A stretch of 64,000 nucleotides of DNA from Pelomonas sp. V22 (GCF_030014915.1 NZ_JAGIXS010000007.1:186001-250000), one strand, 5' to 3'; counted from the first letter of the stretch, positions 1 to 9,069 are shown. Notes: generated from the sequence alone by a model not told the origin. Program-made: numbers and translations.

Positions 1-519
1 AATACCCAGACCACCGGCGCGCGGCAGCCACTGCGAGGCCCGCTGCAGGGCCAGGCCGAGCGCGATGCCGGCGCCATGCAGCAGGGCCGAGCCGGCCAGC
101 ATGCCGAGCAGCGCGGCGGTGCCGCTCAGCTCCTGGCCATGGGCGGCGCCATGGAACAGGGCGAAGCCGGCCATGGGCAGCGCCGCCAGCAGCGGCCGAC
201 GCGGTGCCATCAAGAGGGCGCCCATCACCAGCAGCGAGGCGGCGATCATGGGCTCGACAGCCGGCAGGCCCTGGCCCAGCAGCGCTCCCAGTGCCAGCAG
301 GGCCATGAAGCCCAGCGGTGCCAGCCAGCGCCGGTTCGGGGTGCCAGCGCTCCAGACGCCCACGGCCAGCATGGCCGCCAGGTGGTCGAGGCCGGTGAAC
401 GGGTGCAGCATGCCTTCGGCGAAGCCATGGTGGGCGGCGCCGTCGGTGCCGGCATGGGCGAGCGCGAGGCTGGTGCCCGCAGCGAGGGCCAGGACGAGGG
501 GGAGGTGACGATGGTTCAT
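1..519 (-). CDS. ureJ: HupE/UreJ family membrane protein, 3' end beyond window
   Basis: Small polytopic inner-membrane protein of the HupE/UreJ family, thought to import nickel or otherwise support metallocentre assembly in urease and hydrogenase operons. The reverse frame stays open from ATG at 519 to base 1 (173 codons). It begins with a signal-like hydrophobic stretch, followed by the family signature HPFTGLDHLAAM at about residues 38-49 and a second His-rich motif FHGAAHGQE. Several hydrophobic segments follow. UreJ proteins are usually somewhat longer, so only the last part is missing. It lies 24 bp downstream of ureA on the same strand, the usual place for ureJ in betaproteobacterial urease operons. 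The family assignment is firm; nickel transport is known for relatives, not shown here. Confidence 0.88.
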   Translation of the reverse strand, partial: MNHRHLPLVLALAAGTSLALAHAGTDGAAHHGFAEGMLHPFTGLDHLAAMLAVGVWSAGTPNRRWLAPLGFMALLALGALLGQGLPAVEPMIAASLLVMGALLMAPRRPLLAALPMAGFALFHGAAHGQELSGTAALLGMLAGSALLHGAGIALGLALQRASQWLPRAGGLGI

Positions 520-543
520 CTTGATGCGTGGCTCAGGCCGGAT

Positions 544-846
544 TCATGCAATGGGTTGGTGCACGGTCACCAATTTGGTGCCATCGGGGAAGGTGGCTTC
601 GACCTGGATCTCGGGGATCATCTCCGCCACCCCCTCCATCACATCGGCTTTCGTGAGCACTGTCTTGCCCTCGCTCATCAGCTGGGCCACGCTCTTGCCG
701 TCGCGGGCGCCTTCCATGATGCTGGCGCTGATCAGGGCCACGGCTTCGGGGTAATTCAGCTTCAGGCCGCGAGCCTGGCGGCGCTCGGCCAGCAAGGCGG
801 CGGTGAAGATCAGGAGCTTGTCGCGCTCTCTCGGTGTGAGGTCCAT
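544..846 (-). CDS. ureA: Urease subunit gamma
   Basis: Smallest structural subunit of urease, which hydrolyses urea to ammonia and carbamate in the cytoplasm. The product is 100 residues, exactly the family length, starting MDLTPREKD-like (here [10 protein letters not shown]). It carries the conserved segments [11 protein letters not shown] and [14 protein letters not shown] and ends in HQPIA. An upstream in-frame ATG at 894 would add 16 residues absent from the family, so 846 is chosen. ureJ follows in the same direction; ureB, ureC and the other accessory genes presumably lie left of the window. Unusually, ureD is not immediately upstream: the adjacent gene is a divergent regulator-like ORF, and ureD sits near 16 kb. 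Confidence 0.96.
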   Translation of the reverse strand: MDLTPRERDKLLIFTAALLAERRQARGLKLNYPEAVALISASIMEGARDGKSVAQLMSEGKTVLTKADVMEGVAEMIPEIQVEATFPDGTKLVTVHQPIA

Positions 847-917
847 GCCCGCTCCATCGCACAAAGGATGCCAGCGAGCTTGGCAGGGCGGCACGCGGCT
901 TGCAATCGGGTGCTGCG

Positions 918-1748
918 ATGCCTGACCACCGTTCCATGCCGCTGCCCCACGACCCTCACGACCACGATGACCCCAGCCTCGCGCCGGGCCTGCCCAGCGC
1001 GCCGCTGGTGAGCGCCGATGGCGAGCGCATTCTCCTGCTGACCGCCTTGCCCCAAGCCTGGGCGGCGCATGCCGATGCGATGGAGGAGTCGGGCTACAGC
1101 GTGGCCGTGCTGCCGCCCCGCCTGCCCCTGCCGGCCGAACTGGAAGCGCCGGCGCTGATCCTGCTCGATGCGCCCGAGCCCAAGCACCTCGGCCTGCTCA
1201 CGCGCCTGCGCGAAGCGGGCTGTACCGTGCCCATCTTGCTGCTGTGCCTGGCGGGCGAGGCGGGCCTGCCGGCCTCGGCGATGAAGGCGGGCGCCAGCGA
1301 TTGCCTGGTGGCGCCGGTGCGGCCGCGCGAGCTGCTGCTGCGCCTGGCCGCGCATCTGCGCCGCACGCCACTCAAGCCGCGCAGCGCGCTCGACGCCTTC
1401 GGCCACGCCAGCATCGCCGTGCGCGAGACCGATGGCTGGTGCGTCTGGCAGACGGCGCTGGCGCGCACGCTGATGGCGGAGTTCTTCAGCGGCGGGCATT
1501 TCGAGCGCGGCCGGCTGCCGCCCGAACTGCTGCTGTGGATGCACCGGGAGGTGCTGCGCCGCCGTGTGGGCGCCGAGCCGGGCGAGCTGACCGTGCTGCC
1601 GCAGCTGTGCCCCGCCATGCGGCCGAGCGCCGCCGCCCTGGTGGCGCGCAGCGAGCGGCGCCTCAGCTTCTCATTGCATGCCGTGGACCCCGACGCGCTG
1701 GGCGAGGGCCAATGGCTGATCGTGTTGCACGAGAAGGCCGAAGGCTGA
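918..1748 (+). CDS. Degenerate response-regulator-like protein without DNA-binding domain
   Basis: A 276-residue protein with a receiver-like fold at about residues 20-130. The phospho-acceptor position keeps an Asp (LILLDAPEP). The acidic pair normally after strand 1 is missing (RILLLTAL), the strand-4 Thr/Ser position is Cys (PILLLCL), and the strand-5 Lys-Pro is replaced ([10 protein letters not shown]). The C-terminal half ([23 protein letters not shown]) resembles the linker module that I recall preceding a LuxR-type helix-turn-helix in some Burkholderiales regulators. Here the protein stops at HEKAEG where the helix-turn-helix would begin. Starts at 900 (GTG/alternative) and 918 (ATG) are both possible. 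It is divergent from ureA, so a link to urease control is possible but unproven. Confidence 0.6.
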   Translation: MPDHRSMPLPHDPHDHDDPSLAPGLPSAPLVSADGERILLLTALPQAWAAHADAMEESGYSVAVLPPRLPLPAELEAPALILLDAPEPKHLGLLTRLREAGCTVPILLLCLAGEAGLPASAMKAGASDCLVAPVRPRELLLRLAAHLRRTPLKPRSALDAFGHASIAVRETDGWCVWQTALARTLMAEFFSGGHFERGRLPPELLLWMHREVLRRRVGAEPGELTVLPQLCPAMRPSAAALVARSERRLSFSLHAVDPDALGEGQWLIVLHEKAEG

Positions 1749-1775
1749 GCGCGCCTCGGCCCGTCTGGTGATCGA

Positions 1776-3086
1776 TCAGCGCAGGTTCACGTTCATCACG
1801 ATGGGGCAGTGGTCGGAAGTGCCGAGCACCGGATCACTCTTGCCGGCCGGTGCGGCCAGGCTTTCGCCGGAGGCGCCGATACCGACCTTCTGAGCGCCTG
1901 AGACCTTGGCCTTGAGCTGCTCCGAGACCACGAAATGATCGAGGCCGATGGCGTTGCGGCAGCCGAGGCCCGAAGGCTCGCCCAGTGGTGCCATCTCTTC
2001 GCGCTTCAGGGCCTCGGTCTTGGAGCGCTCGCACAGCGCGGCCAGCTTGGGCTCGAGCTTGCACTCGAGTGACACCAGGCTGGCGCGGGTGTTGGCGGGC
2101 TCGCCGTCGAAGACTTCCTTGAACAGGTTTTGTGTCTTCACGCCGGCCGGCAGCGGCTTGGCGAGGTCGGTCGAGCCATCGCTGCGCAGCGGCTTGGCGC
2201 CCTCGACCTCGTTGGCCTCATGCCAGAGGTTGCGGTTGAAGTCGCCGAGCACGATGAACTGCTCGGCGTTGGCAGCCAGCTTCTCGACCGCGGCCTCGAT
2301 GGGTGCGACCTGGCGCTGCAGGACAGGGCAGGGGTCGGTGAAGCGCTCGTTCGTGCGGTCCTGGTCCAGGCGGCCACGGCCGTCCAGCGGGCTCACGCAG
2401 CTGGACTTCAGGTGCACGGTCATGAAGCTGGTGCGCTTGTCGCCGGTCTTGAGCGTCAGCACGAGGCCGGGGCGGACCTGGTCCTTGTCGGCCACGGTCG
2501 GCAGGATCATCGCGTCCTCGGTGCGGCATTCGCCCGCCCCGAGCTCCTTGCGCCAGGCGAAGGCCAGACGCTGGACCTTGAAGCGGCCGTCGAAGGAGCA
2601 GACGTCGTAGCGCTCTGCGGCGGTGCCCAGGGCCTCGCGCACGGCGGCCGTGCCGGAGACTTCCTGGAAGGCGATCACGTCGGGCCGCACGTCGCGCTCG
2701 ATGATCTCGGCGATGTGCTTGTTGCGTTCGGCCCAAGCCGCCGGCGTGACGGCCAGCTTGCTGCGGTCTGCCGCTTCATAGACGCCGCACGGCGGCATCC
2801 TGGACAGGTCCACGCCCTCCAGCTGCGAGCGCGATTCCTTGATGAACCAGCCGACGGTGGCGCCGGCCGTGCCCTCGGGCACGACATGCCAGACGCCATC
2901 GCTGGCGCTCTTCTGGTAGGACTTGCCGCATTGCGCCAGCCAGGCCGGCAGCTCGGCGGTGGAGACATGCCAGCCGAGGTTCCAGCTGGCGACGCGCACG
3001 CTCTGCGCGGCGGCCGGGGTGGCGAGGGTCAGGGTGGCGACGGAGGCCAGCACGGCGGCCAGGGAGGACAGCGAGGGGTACTTCAT
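1776..3086 (-). CDS. Exported endonuclease/exonuclease/phosphatase family protein
   Basis: 436-residue protein with a signal peptide (cleavage after TPAAAQ, about residue 28) followed by an EEP (DNase I-like) domain. Family landmarks visible are SWNLGW near the mature N terminus, the metal-binding Glu in FQEVSG, TVHLKSSC, the LGDFNRN Asp/Asn motif and the C-terminal GTSDHCPI catalytic Asp-His pair. Several Cys residues could form disulfides in the periplasm. The substrate may be nucleic acid or phosphoesters; sequence alone does not choose. It converges with the preceding regulator-like gene, and no operon partner is obvious. Confidence 0.82.
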   Translation of the reverse strand: MKYPSLSSLAAVLASVATLTLATPAAAQSVRVASWNLGWHVSTAELPAWLAQCGKSYQKSASDGVWHVVPEGTAGATVGWFIKESRSQLEGVDLSRMPPCGVYEAADRSKLAVTPAAWAERNKHIAEIIERDVRPDVIAFQEVSGTAAVREALGTAAERYDVCSFDGRFKVQRLAFAWRKELGAGECRTEDAMILPTVADKDQVRPGLVLTLKTGDKRTSFMTVHLKSSCVSPLDGRGRLDQDRTNERFTDPCPVLQRQVAPIEAAVEKLAANAEQFIVLGDFNRNLWHEANEVEGAKPLRSDGSTDLAKPLPAGVKTQNLFKEVFDGEPANTRASLVSLECKLEPKLAALCERSKTEALKREEMAPLGEPSGLGCRNAIGLDHFVVSEQLKAKVSGAQKVGIGASGESLAAPAGKSDPVLGTSDHCPIVMNVNLR

Positions 3087-3315
3087 GAGGAGGTCCGAAA
3101 AGGTTTGCGACTGCGGCGGCGCGATGGTAGCGGCTGGATGCGGCGCCGTCGTTTGCGCAATCGGGGCGGCGGCGGACTTTGCACTTTTTCACGAAGTTCC
3201 ACTGGATGAAGGAGGAATCCCGCGCGACCTGGGGATCGCGCTGTCCCCCACACAGGCGGCTGGCCCTCAGAATGCAGCTATCGATCGGTCTACAGCAACG
3301 GAGCGGGCCCCATTC

Positions 3316-3864
3316 ATGCGACGCAGTGGTCGGAGATTCTTTTCATCCCTGGCGGGCGCGGGCCTGTACCTCACGGCCCAGGCGCTGGGCCAGTACCTGG
3401 GCGCGCTCGGGATTCCGCACAGCTGGGTGAGTTTCCTCGGTGTCCGCGGCAGCCTTGGTGTGCAAGTCGGCGAGGCCCTGATCCTGGCGCTGCCGGTCTT
3501 GCTGGTCAGCCTGACCTGGGCCTGGCTGACGGTGCGGCCCTGGGGGGGCGCGCGTCATCCGCACACGGCCTGGTGCGTGGGGGGCTGCGTCATTGCCGCC
3601 GTGGGCTCATTGCTGGCCGGCGTGGTCAGTTTCTCGCTGAATCCGCCGGGCTATGAGGTGCCGGTCAGCTACATGCTGCTGCGCTACAGCCAGGCGCCGT
3701 TGTGGGGCGTGCAGAACTCGCTGGCAGCCTTCGCAGGCCTGACGCTGGCGGTGCTGGCCGTCAACCGCTACATGCGCCGCCATTCCAGCCGTACCCGCAG
3801 CCCCATCTACCGGCCGGGCCGCGCCCTGGGCCCGGTTCCGACCTCGAGCGGCAAGCCGCGCTGA
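3316..3864 (+). CDS. Hypothetical four-segment membrane protein
   Basis: 182 residues from ATG 3316. The same frame is open upstream to 2923, but that part overlaps the divergent nuclease gene and looks non-coding. There are about four hydrophobic segments: residues 12-32, 48-72, 84-108 and 135-155. An Arg-rich N terminus (RRSGRRF) precedes them and a basic, Pro-rich tail follows (RRHSSRTRS). I do not recognise a family. It converges on the flavoprotein gene with a 6-bp gap. The predicted topology is the only functional clue. Confidence 0.55.
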   Translation: MRRSGRRFFSSLAGAGLYLTAQALGQYLGALGIPHSWVSFLGVRGSLGVQVGEALILALPVLLVSLTWAWLTVRPWGGARHPHTAWCVGGCVIAAVGSLLAGVVSFSLNPPGYEVPVSYMLLRYSQAPLWGVQNSLAAFAGLTLAVLAVNRYMRRHSSRTRSPIYRPGRALGPVPTSSGKPR

Positions 3865-3870
3865 GCGACC

Positions 3871-5526
3871 TCAGACTTCCGCCAACATGGCGCGGCCCAA
3901 GGCCTCGGCCACTTCGATGCCATCCACACCGGCCGACATGATGCCGCCGGCATAGCCCGCGCCCTCACCGGCTGGGTACAGGCCCCGGATGTTCAGGCTC
4001 TGGTAGTCCTTGCCACGCGTCACGCGCAGCGGCGAGGAGGTGCGGGTCTCCACGCCGGTCAGCACCGCATCGGCCATGTCGAAGCCCCGGATCTGGCGGC
4101 CGAAAGCGGGCAGGGCCTCGCGTATCGCTTCCAGTGCATAGGTGGGCAGGCTGCCGCGACCCTTTTGCTGCAGGTCGGTCAAGGTGACGCCCGGCTTGTA
4201 GGACGGCTCGACCGAACCGAAAGCCTTGCTCCGCTGGCGCTTGATGAAGTCGCCGACCAGCGAACCCGGTGCCAGATAGCCGCCTTCGCCCAGCTCATAG
4301 GCGCGTGACTCCCAGATGCGCTGGAAGGCCATGCCGTCCAGCGGATTGACGAGGCTGCCATCCGTCTTGCCGTCCTGGCGGTAGTCCTCGGGCGTGATGC
4401 CCACGACGATGCCGGCATTGGCATTGCGCTCGTTGCGCGAGTACTGGCTCATGCCGTTCGTCACCACGCGATTCGGCTCGCTGGTGGCGGCCACCACGGT
4501 GCCGCCGGGGCACATGCAGAAGCTGTAGACCGAGCGGCCGTTCTTGGCGTGGTGCACCAGCTTGTAGTCGGCAGCGCCGAGGATCTCGTTGCCGGCGTTC
4601 GGCCCGAAGCGGGCCTTGTCGATGATGCTCTGCGGATGCTCGATGCGGTAGCCGATCGAGAAGGGCTTGGCCTCCATGTAGACGCCGCGCTCGTGCAGCA
4701 TGGTGAAGGTATCGCGGGCGCTGTGGCCTAGGGCCAGGACCACGTGGTCGGTGCGGATCTGTTCACCCGACTCCAGCGTCACGCCCCGCACCTGCTCGTT
4801 CTCGATCAAGAGGTCGGTCACCTTCTGCTGGAAGCGGATCTCGCCGCCCAGGGCCTCGATGTCGGCCCGCATCTTGATGACCATCGAGACGAGCCGGAAG
4901 GTGCCGATGTGGGGCTTGCTGACGAAGAGGATCTCCTCCGGCGCGCCGGCCTTGACGAACTCGGTCAGCACCTTGCGGGTCAGGAAGCGCGGGTCGGAGA
5001 TCTGGCTGTAGAGCTTGCCGTCCGAGAAGGTGCCGGCGCCGCCTTCACCGAACTGCACGTTCGATTCGGGATCGAGCCGCTGCTCGCGCCACAGGCCCCA
5101 GGTGTCCTTGGTGCGCTGGCGCACGTCCTTGCCGCGCTCCAGCACGATGGGGCGCAGGCCCATCTGGGCCAGGATCAGGGCGGCGAAGATGCCGCAGGGG
5201 CCGAAGCCGATGACCACGGGGCGCGGCCGCTCGGCGGCATAGAAGTCGGCCGGCGCATGGCCGATGAACTTGTAGCTCGTGTCCGGCGTGGCCTTGATCT
5301 GGTGGTCGCCAAGATGGCTGGCCAGCACGGCGGCTTCATCGGCGAGCTCGCAGTCGATCGTGTAGATCAGCAGCATCGCCGTCTTCTTGCGCGCGTCATA
5401 GCTGCGCTTGAAGACGGTGAAGGACTTCAGGGCCGAGTCGGCGATGCCGAGGCGCTGGACGATGGCCGGGCGCAAGTCGGCTTCGGCGTGGTTCAGCGGC
5501 AGGCGGAGTTCGTTGATGCGGAGCAT
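3871..5526 (-). CDS. NAD(P)/FAD-dependent oxidoreductase, COG2509 type
   Basis: 551-residue flavoprotein of the uncharacterised 'FAD-dependent dehydrogenase' group. An N-terminal ferredoxin-like region (residues 1-95) precedes a Rossmann dinucleotide-binding motif (VVIGFGPCGIFAAL, about residues 103-116) and the ribose-binding acidic end LERG. The signature FGEGGAGTFSDGKL follows, and the C-terminal FAD contact (PAGEGAGYAGG) is near residue 520. Members are cytoplasmic and their substrate is unknown. The start MLRINELRL matches the usual N terminus of the family. It stands alone on its strand. Confidence 0.88.
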   Translation of the reverse strand: MLRINELRLPLNHAEADLRPAIVQRLGIADSALKSFTVFKRSYDARKKTAMLLIYTIDCELADEAAVLASHLGDHQIKATPDTSYKFIGHAPADFYAAERPRPVVIGFGPCGIFAALILAQMGLRPIVLERGKDVRQRTKDTWGLWREQRLDPESNVQFGEGGAGTFSDGKLYSQISDPRFLTRKVLTEFVKAGAPEEILFVSKPHIGTFRLVSMVIKMRADIEALGGEIRFQQKVTDLLIENEQVRGVTLESGEQIRTDHVVLALGHSARDTFTMLHERGVYMEAKPFSIGYRIEHPQSIIDKARFGPNAGNEILGAADYKLVHHAKNGRSVYSFCMCPGGTVVAATSEPNRVVTNGMSQYSRNERNANAGIVVGITPEDYRQDGKTDGSLVNPLDGMAFQRIWESRAYELGEGGYLAPGSLVGDFIKRQRSKAFGSVEPSYKPGVTLTDLQQKGRGSLPTYALEAIREALPAFGRQIRGFDMADAVLTGVETRTSSPLRVTRGKDYQSLNIRGLYPAGEGAGYAGGIMSAGVDGIEVAEALGRAMLAEV

Positions 5527-5621
5527 GGTCAGGGCTCAATTCGAACGGTGGAAATAGTACAGGCCCTGCCGGAACCGGCGCGGGCCTGTAGGTACAGCTT
5601 GAGGGCCTGACGGCCCTGGGT

Positions 5622-5777
5622 TCAACCCGAATGGGGACGCTTGCCCGGGTTCTTCTTGCTGCGGGTGTGCGAACCACGCTCCAGGCTGCTGCGTTGGCCG
5701 GCGCCCATGCGCGACGGCGTGCCGGCCAGGCGCGGGGTGGCGCGGCGGTCGGCTTCGGTCTTGATCTTGTTGCCCAT
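5622..5777 (-). CDS. Small basic conserved-type hypothetical protein (51 aa)
   Basis: 51 residues, strongly basic (many Arg, Lys and Ser), starting MGNKIKTEADRR and ending KKNPGKRPHSG. A longer in-frame start at 5891 would overlap the divergent phosphatase promoter region, so ATG 5777 is preferred. No domain is recognised. The composition is like small intrinsically disordered, nucleic-acid-associated proteins. It lies downstream of nothing on its strand, between the flavoprotein and the phosphatase genes. The coding call rests on composition and a sensible start only. Confidence 0.5.
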   Translation of the reverse strand: MGNKIKTEADRRATPRLAGTPSRMGAGQRSSLERGSHTRSKKNPGKRPHSG

Positions 5778-5893
5778 GATGGCTCCGATGAGTGAAAAGC
5801 GAAGCCGGACCCTGGAAGGTCCGGTCTGGGGCGGGATTCTAACCGGTCGCGGCCGTGACAGCCCGGCGGGGCGGCCGGCGTGATGATCCACCC

Positions 5894-6562
5894 ATGGGAA
5901 CCCTCTTCTTGGTGCGCCACGGCCAGGCCTCGTTTGGCGCTGCGGATTACGACCAGCTCAGCCCTCTCGGTGCTGAGCAATGCCGGCGCCTGGGGGCCTA
6001 CTGGAAGGCCCGCGGCCAGCGCTTCGACGCGGTGCTGCGCGGTTCGCTGAAGCGCCATGCGCAGAGCTATGCCGGCATCGCGGAAGGCCTGGGCGGCCTG
6101 CCCGAGCCGCTCATCTGGCCCGGGCTGAACGAGTACGACAGCGAGGCGGTGGTCAAGGCCATCCACCCCGGGCCGATTGCACATCCGAAGACGCCGGAGG
6201 AGGTCAGAAACCACTTCCGCCTGCTGCGCACCGGCTTGCTCGCCTGGATGCGTGCGCAAAGCGCCCCGGCAGGCATGCCTAGCTTTGCTGAGTTCTCGGC
6301 AGGTGTGGCCGGCGCGCTGGATCACGTCCGCGCGCACCATGCCGGGGGTCAGGTCTTGATCGTCTCCAGTGGCGGGCCGATCTCCACGGCAGTCAGTCAG
6401 GTCTTGGCAACGCCGCTGGAGTCGGCCATCGAGCTGAACCTGCGGATACGCAATAGCGCAGTCACCGAATTCGTGTTCACCGCCCGCAAGCATTCGCTGC
6501 TGACTTTCAATACGCTGCCCCATCTCGACGGCGCGGACGCCTCCTTGCTCAGTTACGCCTGA
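5894..6562 (+). CDS. Histidine phosphatase family protein
   Basis: 222-residue cytoplasmic protein of the phosphoglycerate-mutase-like superfamily. The catalytic RHG motif is at residues 8-10 (LVRHGQASFG), with a downstream LKRHAQS segment matching the usual second Arg region. The position where canonical members carry the second catalytic His (VSHGG) reads VSSGG, so His is replaced by Ser. I believe related sequences with S/T-S-G-G exist in proteobacteria, so this may be a subfamily trait. ATG 5894 places RHG at the standard distance from the N terminus. The substrate is unknown. The orphan exported protein follows after 67 bp and could be co-transcribed. Confidence 0.82.
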   Translation: MGTLFLVRHGQASFGAADYDQLSPLGAEQCRRLGAYWKARGQRFDAVLRGSLKRHAQSYAGIAEGLGGLPEPLIWPGLNEYDSEAVVKAIHPGPIAHPKTPEEVRNHFRLLRTGLLAWMRAQSAPAGMPSFAEFSAGVAGALDHVRAHHAGGQVLIVSSGGPISTAVSQVLATPLESAIELNLRIRNSAVTEFVFTARKHSLLTFNTLPHLDGADASLLSYA

Positions 6563-6629
6563 AACGCGGACCCTGCAGCAGAGCGCGGATCGCCAGCGAT
6601 CCCTGAACCCTGCTAGCAAGGAACGTTCG

Positions 6630-8237
6630 ATGAAGACGGCAAGCCTGAACCACTGGATGACCTGCCTGGCATTCCTGTCGGTGATCAACGTCACTGCCCA
6701 GGCCGCCGAGCCGGCTGCGAGTGATCCGCCGCGCTTCATCATCGCGCTGGAGACCACGAAATTCGACCCTAGCGAGCTCGAATGGCCGCTCACGTTCGCG
6801 CGCGACCGCGACATGAATATCAACCTGTACTCCATGAAGGACGTGGCGCGCAGGATCGATTGCCAGTGGCGCAACCCGGCAGACAAGAGCGATTTCCGTG
6901 CGATATCGCTCTGGAAGGGCCGGCGGCCGGACCTGAGCTTCGCCACCGACAAGGATTCGAAGGATTACGCCATGGGCCGCTTGACGGCCGACATTGCGAT
7001 TGACCAGTGCCCGGCGACCTGGGGCGAGGCCGTCACGCTGGTCTGGGGCCCGAACGCTGTGAAGCAGCTGCAGGCTTCGGCTCAAAAATTCCAGCGCCGC
7101 CAGGATGAGCTGAAGGCCTCGGGAGAAACGGAAGAGCAGCGCTCCGCGCGTGAAGCCGTGCAGGCCTGGCAGGCCGAAGCGCGGGCCTTGCCACCGATGA
7201 GTGTGGCGCAGGAGCGTGAACTGGCTCAACAGATCGAAGCGGAACTGAGTCGCCTGGAATCCAGCATCGACGGCCTCAACTCCAGGCCCTTCAATGACCT
7301 GCTGAAGGGCCCATTGGGCGACCGCGTGGTCCGGCTTTCTCAAATGGCTTACGTGAAGTCGGCCGGGTTGAATGCGAGCGGTGCCGGCAGGGCGGCCTTC
7401 GATGCCTGGGATAACAGGCTCGGTGGGCCGGCACTGACGGCGATCAACCGCATCGAGAAGATCATCCACTACCGCATGAACCGGCGCCTTCGCTTCATGG
7501 AGCTGAAAACCTCCGACGATGCGCAACGCGAAATGGACAGCTGGGGCAATGTGGAGCTGCAGCGTTTCAAGCAGGGCCGCACTTTCCTGATGGCCTTCAT
7601 GACGGAGAAGCTGGCTGGCAAGTCGCTGATCGATCCGGCCTTCCTGAAGAAGATCGCCAGCGATCTGGAGCGCGACCGACCCAGCGGCGACCCGGGTCGC
7701 CCGTACTACCGGCATGTGCCGGCCGAGCCCAAGCCGGCCTGGACCATGACACCCGAGGAGCAACAGGCGCAGGACAACGGCAAGATGCTGAGTGGGGCTG
7801 TTGCTCTGGTGCAGGGCATTGGGGACCTGATCCGCCTGATCGAGAAGATGGATGGCGATGTGCGCGAGTCCCGCGAGGCTTTCTGGCAGTGCTATGCCAC
7901 GCGCTGCAAGGAGGCCGGCAAGGCGTTCTACGCGTATTCTTCGGCGCTGAACGCCAAGGACCAATGGATCATCTTCCGACCTGTGGTGACGCCTGCTCTG
8001 ATCGCGCGAGGCATGTCCTTCCTCGGCGATACCAACGTGGACGGGGGCAACATTCCTGGCTGCGTTGCCGAGATGGACGGGCTCAACAAGGCGATGTCGC
8101 CCAAGGTACCGCTGGGCGAACTGGATTCGGTCGGCCGAGCCAAACTGGTGATCGCCTCGATGAAGAGCCCCGCCTACGCCGCCTGGCAGGGCTGCCGGGA
8201 CCGCATGGAATACATCCTGCGGCCCCGCTTCCTCTGA
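6630..8237 (+). CDS. Exported hypothetical protein (535 aa)
   Basis: I do not recognise a family. A signal peptide is clear (basic start MKTAS, hydrophobic core, cleavage after NVTAQA near residue 26). The mature protein is soluble-looking, with a charged, probably coiled-coil stretch at about residues 150-215 rich in Gln, Glu and Arg. Six Cys are spaced along the chain (DCQW, DQCP, WQCYATRC, IPGC, WQGC), consistent with periplasmic disulfides. A good ribosome-binding site (AGGAAC) precedes ATG 6630. It shares a strand with the upstream phosphatase. Coding is supported by codon-position GC bias and the export signal. Confidence 0.75.
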   Translation: MKTASLNHWMTCLAFLSVINVTAQAAEPAASDPPRFIIALETTKFDPSELEWPLTFARDRDMNINLYSMKDVARRIDCQWRNPADKSDFRAISLWKGRRPDLSFATDKDSKDYAMGRLTADIAIDQCPATWGEAVTLVWGPNAVKQLQASAQKFQRRQDELKASGETEEQRSAREAVQAWQAEARALPPMSVAQERELAQQIEAELSRLESSIDGLNSRPFNDLLKGPLGDRVVRLSQMAYVKSAGLNASGAGRAAFDAWDNRLGGPALTAINRIEKIIHYRMNRRLRFMELKTSDDAQREMDSWGNVELQRFKQGRTFLMAFMTEKLAGKSLIDPAFLKKIASDLERDRPSGDPGRPYYRHVPAEPKPAWTMTPEEQQAQDNGKMLSGAVALVQGIGDLIRLIEKMDGDVRESREAFWQCYATRCKEAGKAFYAYSSALNAKDQWIIFRPVVTPALIARGMSFLGDTNVDGGNIPGCVAEMDGLNKAMSPKVPLGELDSVGRAKLVIASMKSPAYAAWQGCRDRMEYILRPRFL

Positions 8238-8253
8238 AAAATGAAACAGCCAC

Positions 8254-9069
8254 TCAGGGCTTGACGAACTTCAGCGTCATGCGGTCGCTCTCGCCGACGG
8301 CTGCGTACTTCTCGCGGTCCTTGTCCTTGTTGGTGAACGTCGGTGGCAGGGCCCAGACGCCGCCTTCGTGGTCGGCCTTGTCCTTGGGGTTGGCATTGAT
8401 TTCGCTGCTGGCGGCGAGCTTGAAGCCCACGCTCTCGGCCGCCTTGATCACGTAGGCCGTGCTCATGTAGCCGCTCGGGGCCTTGTCGTCCTGGGCTTTG
8501 CCAGCCGGCAGGCGGTGCTCGACGACGCCGAACACGCCGCCCTTCTTCAGCGCATCGAAGGCGCCCTTGAAGACGAGGGCCACCTTGTCGTCGCCCATGG
8601 CCATCCAGTTGTGGATGTTGCGGAAGGTCAGCACCAGGTCCACGCTGCCGGCGGGCGCGAGGCTGGTGTCGCCGCGGGCCACGTCGAAGGTGCCGATGCG
8701 GGTCTTGTCGTAGAGCTCGGGCTTGGCCGCGAGGCGGGTCTTCAGGCGCTCGACGCCAGCCAGCGCGTTGGCCGGGGCCGTGGGCACCACGCCGGCGCCC
8801 AGGATCAGCGTGCCCTTGTCGCGCAGATAGGGCGCCAGGATCTCGGTGTACCAGCCGCCGCCCGGTGCCAGCTCGACCACGGTCTGGTCGGGCTTGATGC
8901 CGAAGAACGTCAGCGTTTCGTACGGGTGGCGCCAGGCGTCGCGGGCGCTGTTGGCTGCGGCGCGGTGTGTGCCGGCGATGGCGGCCTTCAGTGCGGCATC
9001 GTCGGCTTGGGCCGTGCCCACCAGGGCCACCGCCGTCATGGCGGCGCAGATCCAGGTCTTGATCATCAT
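8254..9069 (-). CDS. Exported class I SAM methyltransferase-like protein (COG4798 type)
   Basis: 271 residues with a signal peptide (cleavage after GTAQA, about residue 22), then a methyltransferase-like fold. The glycine-rich motif I reads VVELAPGGGWYTEIL, a later acidic turn lies near TFDVARGD, and FRNIHNW marks the motif IV region. This matches the COG4798 'predicted methyltransferase' group, whose members are often predicted to be exported. S-adenosylmethionine is not known to be plentiful in the periplasm, so the activity is uncertain. GGAG sits 9 bp before ATG 9069; ATG 9066 is an alternative. The next gene upstream on the same strand encodes another exported protein. Confidence 0.8.
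   Translation of the reverse strand: MMIKTWICAAMTAVALVGTAQADDAALKAAIAGTHRAAANSARDAWRHPYETLTFFGIKPDQTVVELAPGGGWYTEILAPYLRDKGTLILGAGVVPTAPANALAGVERLKTRLAAKPELYDKTRIGTFDVARGDTSLAPAGSVDLVLTFRNIHNWMAMGDDKVALVFKGAFDALKKGGVFGVVEHRLPAGKAQDDKAPSGYMSTAYVIKAAESVGFKLAASSEINANPKDKADHEGGVWALPPTFTNKDKDREKYAAVGESDRMTLKFVKP

Noticed and set aside
3871-5526. FAD-dependent urate hydroxylase (HpxO) to fill the missing purine step
   Set aside because: The FGEGGAGTFSDGKL signature and N-terminal ferredoxin-like part are of the COG2509 group, not aromatic hydroxylases.
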